From UBA826 sp045564655 (GTDB lineage: Bacteria; Chloroflexota; Dehalococcoidia; Lucifugimonadales; UBA826): DNA of 29,129 nt. Location of the stretch: the NCBI GenBank assembly GCA_045564655.1, contig JBJLGX010000002.1, forward strand, positions 1 to 29,129. The letters run 5' to 3'. Of the stretch, positions 24,535-29,129 are shown piece after piece. How positions within the stretch are numbered: position 1 is the stretch's first letter; each line of letters starts with the position of its first letter. Position numbers and translations under genes: made by a program. Under the pieces are notes generated by a model. It worked only from the letters and a program-made list of their open reading frames with translations. It did no database searches and was not told the origin of the DNA.

Positions 24535-25158
24535 ATGATTGTTAAACAAAATAAACTAGATAAAGAAAGACTATTTTTGACCCCGTTCTCCTATTGGGTA
24601 GAAGAACAACAATTTGCGGCTGGGGAATATCCTGGTAACCAATACTCTTTTAAGTTGGGCACCACATTAGCTTCATTAGCACATCAGTTTGTAGCAATGA
24701 AAAGATATGGGTTAGGTGTAAACAATTTTGCGTCTTGGAAAATTTCTAAATTGTTGGATGCAGGGATAACCACCTTTATTGATTTAACTATGAATGGGGA
24801 AAGGCCTAGGTATGAGCCTATGTTGCATAGAGAACGGAGACGTAGGGGGAAAAGAACTGAATATTATAGATTTCCTATTATTGATAGAAACATCCCAGAA
24901 ACGCATGTCATGAATAATATTTTAGATTTGATTGATCAGAAAATTTCTGATGGAGAATCTGTGTACGTTCACTGTTTTAGAGGTTTGGGAAGGACAGGTA
25001 TTGTAGTTGCATGTTATTTAATTAGAAATGGAATGCCTAATGAAGAAGCGTTAAAGTATATTCCTAATTTGCGTAAGGGAGTTGCAGGAGACTTCAGGGC
25101 TTCTCCAGAAACAGATATACAACGACAATTTGTACTAAATTGGAAAGATAAAAATTAA
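24535..25158 (+). CDS. Dual-specificity/tyrosine phosphatase-like protein
   Basis: A 207-residue protein with the cysteine-phosphatase P-loop VHCFRGLGRTG, H146-C147-x5-R153-T154. D117 in FPIIDRNIP sits at the expected general-acid position. The first 50 residues, rich in aromatic positions (SYWVEEQQFAAGEYPGN), precede the catalytic domain. The fold is that of DSP/CDC14-like phosphatases, which act on phosphoproteins, phosphoinositides or small phosphoesters; the substrate here is unknown. There is no SD and the transcript may be leaderless. Its stop overlaps the convergent amidohydrolase stop by four bases. Confidence 0.9.
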   Translation: MIVKQNKLDKERLFLTPFSYWVEEQQFAAGEYPGNQYSFKLGTTLASLAHQFVAMKRYGLGVNNFASWKISKLLDAGITTFIDLTMNGERPRYEPMLHRERRRRGKRTEYYRFPIIDRNIPETHVMNNILDLIDQKISDGESVYVHCFRGLGRTGIVVACYLIRNGMPNEEALKYIPNLRKGVAGDFRASPETDIQRQFVLNWKDKN

Positions 25159-26740
25159 GGAATAGCTTTACCGGAATTTGAACTTTTTAATTGACCTTTC
25201 TCTATAGCAAGTTTTCCGTTAACGATAACGTAGTGTATTCCAGTAGGGTACTGCTTTGGATTCTCATATGTTGCGTTATCTATCACAGTATCTGAGTCAA
25301 ATATAACTATGTCCGCAAAATAACCTTCTTTTATTGCCCCTCTTTTATTTAATTTAAATCTTTTAGCAGGATTTTCGGTGATTCTTTGAATCGTTTCGCT
25401 TAATTGCATGTAATTATATTTTCTTTGAAATCGACCTATTATTCTTGGGAAAGTTCCGTATGCTCTTGGGTGCGGATAACTCCCTAGAGGAATGGAATCA
25501 CTACCTACCATATAGTCTTTTCGTGAAAGTAATTTAACAATATCGAGATTTATTTGATCCCATGTTTTTTCATCAGGTGGCATGGCCCAGTATCCTATCT
25601 GACATTTGGTCTCAAGTAATAAATTGCATAGAGCCATCCCAACAGTTTCCCCTCTTTTCTTTGCTATATTAAGAAGAGAGTTCCCTTCTAATTCAGGGAA
25701 TTTTGGGATGTAAGATAGGATCACTTCACCTATAGGACCTGTGGGGGTTTCAAAATCATTGTCTAAGTAATCTGCAAGTTCTATCTTTTTGATTTGTCAG
25801 ATAATAAATCTATAACGCCAGGGATTCCGTTTTCATGTGCATAACTGGGTAAGAAACTCAAAGGAAAAGTACTGCCGGTTGGATAAGGATATAGTTCCAG
25901 TGTGATATCTAGCCCTTCACGTATTCCTTCATCTATGAGATGCATTTTAGCTTCTATGTTGCCCGCGGTGTTTTTGTCAGTACGGTAATGAGAAAAATGT
26001 ATTTTTACTCCGCTTTTGCGAGCTATTTCTATCGCTTCTTTCACCCATCCTCCACCAAAAGCTCGGTCGACATTTTTATCTCTAAGATGAGTTACATATA
26101 CCCCATCTTTTTCTTTAACTATTTTGCATAATTCTATGAGTTCTTGTGTGTCACTCCAAGCGTTTGGGAAATACGACATTCCGGTTGCCATTCCAACAGC
26201 TCCTTGATCCATACTTTCTTTCACAAGATTCTTAGCTGTTTCTAATGCATTGCCAGTTAATGGAAGGTCTTTGAATCCAACACTTTCTAATCTGATCGCT
26301 CCGTGAGGAACACAATAAGCAGTATTGATTGAAACTTTATTATCGTAATGAGATCTAAATTTTTCAACTGATGACATGTCTATATTTTTAGGGGGATTAC
26401 CTAATAAACCAGACAAATATTCGCTATTTAACCTGTAATTTTTTGGAGATAGAGGAGCATAGGATAAACCGTCTTGACCTAATATTTCAGTCGTGACACC
26501 TTGTCTCAAAGAATGTTCATGTGCTGGATCATTTAGAATCTTAGAATCAGAATGAGTATGAGTATCGATAAATCCTGGCGATAAGGCTAATCCAGATCCG
26601 TCAATCACATATGTAGCTGATAACTCTTTCAAGTTACCTATACTTAATATTTTACCATTTTGAATTAATATATCTGACTGAAAAGGATGAGCGCCTGTAC
26701 CGTCGTATATGGTACTGTTTTTTATTAAGATTTTTTCCAT
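25155..26740 (-). pseudogene. N-acyl-D-amino-acid deacylase-like amidohydrolase, frameshifted
   Basis: An amidohydrolase-superfamily gene in two frames. The N-terminal part (26740-25781, 319 residues) has GLALSPGFIDTHTHSD with metal ligands H61 and H63, GVTTEILGQDG (D90 where classical D-aminoacylase has Cys) and IHFSHYR. The C-terminal part (in frame upstream of 25724, ending at 25155) has MVGSDSIPLG with the catalytic-type Asp, NPAKRFKL, KEGYFADIVIFD and VNGKLAIEKGQ. Restoring one A to the A5 run (25786-25790 on the + strand) joins them as ...SDKSKKIELADYLD... to give one protein of about 528 residues, the normal family length. It therefore looks like a sequencing error or a very recent mutation. 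SD AAGGA precedes the ATG. It follows an MFS gene by 11 bp; uptake and hydrolysis of an acylated amino acid or cyclic amide is inferred. Confidence 0.85.
25786..25790 (-). other. Frameshift site (A5 homopolymer, minus strand)
   Basis: The zero frame reads TCA AAA AGA TAG and stops; the downstream frame reads AAA AAG ATA GAA CTT GCA and continues without interruption into the conserved C-terminal domain. One missing A explains everything. The run is too short for efficient polymerase slippage, and the codon phase does not fit a canonical A_AAA_AAG ribosomal slip site. Confidence 0.85.
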
Positions 26741-26751
26741 ATCTAATCCTT

Positions 26752-28050
26752 TTAATTTAGTCTTTTATATTTGTGGATTATTAAAGTAGATGATAAAAAT
26801 ATTAATCCAGTTAAAGCTATGAAGGTGGTCGTAATTAATACCGTATTATAACTCCAGGTTTCAGCAATCCATCCTGCTATTCCAGGACCAGATGCTGAAC
26901 CCAGAATGAATCCTATCCCAACCATAGAAGACAATATTCCAAAATTAATTCTACCTATTAATTGAGCCGTTAGTAGCGGTTGCAATATACTGACCATTCC
27001 GTATGGTCCGCCTTGTAGAATTATAAAAATAGTTATTAGAGTTAGGGAAGTATCATTTATAAATAGCATAAAACTAGATAAAGCTAACATGGTTAAGCAT
27101 ATGCTACATATAAGAGATATGGGGATGTCTTTTTTTGTGATAAATTCGATCAGAAAAAAGATCAGTCTTGCGGTAACTTGCATTGGCCCTATTAAAGAAG
27201 CAAATAGAAGCACTTGGTTTGAAGTTAAGTTTTGACTGTTTAGCAAAGGGAAGATTTGACTGACTATCATGCTTTGGTTTGCATGAAAAGCTGCAAATGT
27301 CATTAATAGCCCCCAAAAAATAGGGTTTTTTAATATTGGTAACAAGCTTTTTTTAATTGAATCTATTTTGACGGATTCTTTTTGAGTGCTTGGCAAATTT
27401 GTTGGGTATATCGAATACCACATCAATGGTGCAACAATTAAACATAAAACTATTGAAATAATATATGTACTAATATTCAGACCATATAAATCTGATAATT
27501 TTGTCGATACTGGGTAGCATATAGTGCTAGCAAATCCGGCAAATAGAGTTATCATAACTATGGGTTTTTTTGCATCTTCTTTATACCTGCTAGTTATATA
27601 AGAGAAACATGCTTGATATAGACATCCAGATAAACAAAATCCTATTAAAAACCAAATAAGATAGAATTGCCAAAGATGGTTTATGGATGGGATTAGTGAT
27701 ATTAGTAAAGATCCTAAGACTATAGATGATGGCATGAGCGCTCTAGCTAACCCTTTATCTATTAGTCTTCCTGAAATTAATCCACCGGTTCCTGATGCTA
27801 TTAACGCAATAGAGAAGCCAATCGATATTTCACTTATACTCCAATTGAAATTTTCAGTCCATTTTAAAATGGACGCAGGGAATATATAAAATAAACCTGC
27901 CCATGTTAGCGTTTCGGCAATTGATAGCCCCCACATTTTGTGGTCACTCCATATGGGATATCCTGTATTTGATTTATTATTTTTTTGGCTGGGTATCATA
28001 TAGTTTTGCATTATATGGGATTTATGAAATAAGTCATATATACTCATCAT
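26752..28050 (-). CDS. Major facilitator superfamily transporter
   Basis: A 432-residue inner-membrane transporter with about twelve helices in two halves. SGRLIDKGLARALMPSS (about 93-109) matches the MFS motif A loop between helices 2 and 3, and the central cytoplasmic loop lies at about 215-235. The fold resembles the monocarboxylate/oxalate:formate antiporter-type MFS group. The N-terminal 40 residues are hydrophilic and no SD precedes 28050, so a start at an internal Met (residue 14 or 18) is possible. It is 11 bp upstream of the amidohydrolase on the same strand, hinting at a shared substrate. Confidence 0.92.
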   Translation of the reverse strand: MMSIYDLFHKSHIMQNYMIPSQKNNKSNTGYPIWSDHKMWGLSIAETLTWAGLFYIFPASILKWTENFNWSISEISIGFSIALIASGTGGLISGRLIDKGLARALMPSSIVLGSLLISLIPSINHLWQFYLIWFLIGFCLSGCLYQACFSYITSRYKEDAKKPIVMITLFAGFASTICYPVSTKLSDLYGLNISTYIISIVLCLIVAPLMWYSIYPTNLPSTQKESVKIDSIKKSLLPILKNPIFWGLLMTFAAFHANQSMIVSQIFPLLNSQNLTSNQVLLFASLIGPMQVTARLIFFLIEFITKKDIPISLICSICLTMLALSSFMLFINDTSLTLITIFIILQGGPYGMVSILQPLLTAQLIGRINFGILSSMVGIGFILGSASGPGIAGWIAETWSYNTVLITTTFIALTGLIFLSSTLIIHKYKRLN

Positions 28051-28094
28051 AGATTATGTGAAAGGCAATTTTTATTTGGACATTGGAGGATTTT

Positions 28095-28856
28095 ATGAAT
28101 TCCAAAGATAAAGTAGCTCTTATTACAGGAGCAGGTTCAGGGATAGGGCGTAGTGCAGCTATTCACCTTTTAAATGATGGATATTCAGTAACATTAACAG
28201 GTAGACGTTTGGAACCATTGAAAGAAACTGCTCAGCTATCTAACGCTGCTGAAGAGAAAATTTGTATTGTTCAGACTGATGTATCGGATTCAGATTCTAT
28301 AGCTAAATTATTTAAAACAGCGCAGGATAGATTTGGGAGATTAGATGTTTTATTCAATAATGCTGGAATAGGAGCTCCGCCATTAGTAAATTTAGAAGAT
28401 TTGTCATTGGAAGATTGGAAAAAAGTTGTCGATGTGAATCTTACTGGTAGTTTTTTGTGTGCTCAAAATGCCATTAATATAATGAAGTCTCAGGAACCAA
28501 TGGGGGGTAGAATCATTAATAATGGTTCTATATCTGCATATGTGCCCCGACCATATTCGGTTGCATACACTGCTACAAAGCACGCTGTATTAGGTCTGAC
28601 TAAATCAATATCGTTAGATTGTAGGAAATATAACATTGCATGTAGTCAGATTGATATTGGGAATGCCTCCACTCCACTTACTAGAAGAATGGAAGAAGGG
28701 ATTATTCAGCCAAATGGAACGAAAATGGTAGAACCCACATTTGATGTTGATCATGCAGGTAGCACTATATTGCATATGAGTAATTTACCTTTAGATACAA
28801 ATATACAAACGGTGACTATTATGGCAACTAATATGCCGTATATTGCCAGAGGCTGA
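28095..28856 (+). CDS. Short-chain dehydrogenase/reductase
   Basis: A 253-residue SDR. TGAGSGIG is at 11-18, R37-R38 favours NADP(H), NNAG is at 88-91, and the catalytic residues are S145, Y158 and K162. I chose the ATG at 28095 because GGAGG lies five bases upstream; a TTG at 28083 would overlap that SD. The C-terminal part departs from the usual PGxxxT/DGG pattern (SQIDIGNASTPLTRRM, no GG end), as in the SDR subgroup with a STPL loop. It is divergent from the MFS gene and ends two bases from the convergent TPP enzyme gene. The substrate is unknown. Confidence 0.92.
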   Translation: MNSKDKVALITGAGSGIGRSAAIHLLNDGYSVTLTGRRLEPLKETAQLSNAAEEKICIVQTDVSDSDSIAKLFKTAQDRFGRLDVLFNNAGIGAPPLVNLEDLSLEDWKKVVDVNLTGSFLCAQNAINIMKSQEPMGGRIINNGSISAYVPRPYSVAYTATKHAVLGLTKSISLDCRKYNIACSQIDIGNASTPLTRRMEEGIIQPNGTKMVEPTFDVDHAGSTILHMSNLPLDTNIQTVTIMATNMPYIARG

Positions 28857-28858
28857 TT

Positions 28859-29129
28859 TTATAGAGAGCCATCTATTGAGATATTTAGTAAGTAGGGTTT
28901 TCCTGATTTTATAGCTTTGTCTAATGCTGGTTTTATTTGATTAGGACTAGTAATATCTTCACATTCTAATCCCATACCTTTCGCTATATTGCACATATTA
29001 ATAGGTGTTTTGAAATCAGAATGAGGTAGCATTTCTCCTACAGGTTCTGTTTCTCCTAATAGCTCTGTTTGGTATATTTTGTAATTTACTTTTAGTACTC
29101 GATACATTCCGTTATTACATATTACAAAT
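28859..29129 (-). CDS. Thiamine-diphosphate-dependent enzyme, C-terminal end (partial)
   Basis: The reading frame is open to the right window edge, so the 5' part of the gene is missing. The visible 90 or so residues start FVICNNGMYRVLKVNY, where NN closes the ThDP/Mg-binding GDG-NN motif. They continue with the C-terminal helix-strand pattern ICNIAKGMGLECEDIT...ALDKAIKSGKPYLLNISID. This is the end of an acetolactate synthase/benzoylformate decarboxylase-type enzyme. The ATG at 29105-29107 is internal, not the start. Which reaction it performs cannot be told from this fragment. Confidence 0.85.
   Translation of the reverse strand, partial: FVICNNGMYRVLKVNYKIYQTELLGETEPVGEMLPHSDFKTPINMCNIAKGMGLECEDITSPNQIKPALDKAIKSGKPYLLNISIDGSL

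Noticed and set aside
25786..25790. Programmed -1 frameshifting or transcriptional slippage in the amidohydrolase
   Set aside because: The zero-frame codons TCA AAA AGA do not make a canonical tandem slip site, five A is short for polymerase slippage, and no stimulatory hairpin is evident.
28083..28094. TTG start at 28083 for the SDR
   Set aside because: It would overlap the GGAGG site that sits at ideal distance from the ATG at 28095.
29105..29107. ATG at 29107 as the true start of the TPP enzyme fragment
   Set aside because: The frame stays open upstream and encodes the conserved ICNNG of the ThDP site, so the gene continues past the window edge.

Overview
The window looks like a piece of a low-GC, gene-dense marine bacterial chromosome. 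The partial 16S rRNA at the left end has a 3' region that reads to me like Chloroflexota (Dehalococcoidia/SAR202-like). The rest of the gene set fits a heterotrophic surface-ocean member: a green-light-family rhodopsin carrying a blue-tuning residue, an LLM-class flavin enzyme, several SDRs, a CoA-transferase, an amidohydrolase and DUF1501/DUF1800 genes. The taxonomic call is from memory of 16S signatures and family content, not from a search. TTG starts with good Shine-Dalgarno (SD) sequences recur (1240, 3166, 4631, 13823, 24490), and many genes abut or overlap, which suggests a streamlined genome.

Layout. 1-934: 3' part of 16S rRNA, a structured spacer and tRNA-Ala(UGC). No 23S follows; a protein gene with its own promoter comes next, so the rRNA operon is apparently split. 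1240-2937: an LLM flavin oxidoreductase converges on a proteorhodopsin-type proton pump across a clear intrinsic terminator. 3166-6766 (+) and 7502-11126 (-): two diverged copies of a three-gene cassette (DUF1800, NHL beta-propeller, DUF1501). They face each other around an orphan tryptophan-rich HTH-like gene and have permuted gene order. 11220-13713 (-): SDR, mycothiol-type DinB/MDMPI protein, SDR. 13823-16647 (+): PlsY-like acyltransferase, family-2 glycosyltransferase, pterin-binding methyltransferase. 16652-19546 (-): ABC transporter pair followed by a family III CoA-transferase. 19645-21663 (+): class C beta-lactamase-like hydrolase and an HpcH/HpaI aldolase. 21669-24490 (-): orn, glnS, msrA. 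24535-25158 (+): a dual-specificity-type phosphatase, possibly translated from a leaderless mRNA. 25155-28050 (-): an MFS transporter and an N-acyl-D-amino-acid deacylase-like amidohydrolase broken by a one-base frameshift. 28095-28856 (+): an SDR. 28859-29129 (-): the C-terminal end of a thiamine-diphosphate enzyme that runs off the window.

How it fits together. The rhodopsin gives light-driven proton motive force. The SDRs, CoA-transferase, aldolase, amidohydrolase, MFS and ABC genes suggest uptake and breakdown of varied small organics. PlsY-like plus GT2 suggests membrane lipid or glycolipid work. The least explained part is the duplicated, leader-peptide-less DUF1800/NHL/DUF1501 block with the orphan gene between its copies. 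Some of its promoter sequence is shared with the rhodopsin promoter.
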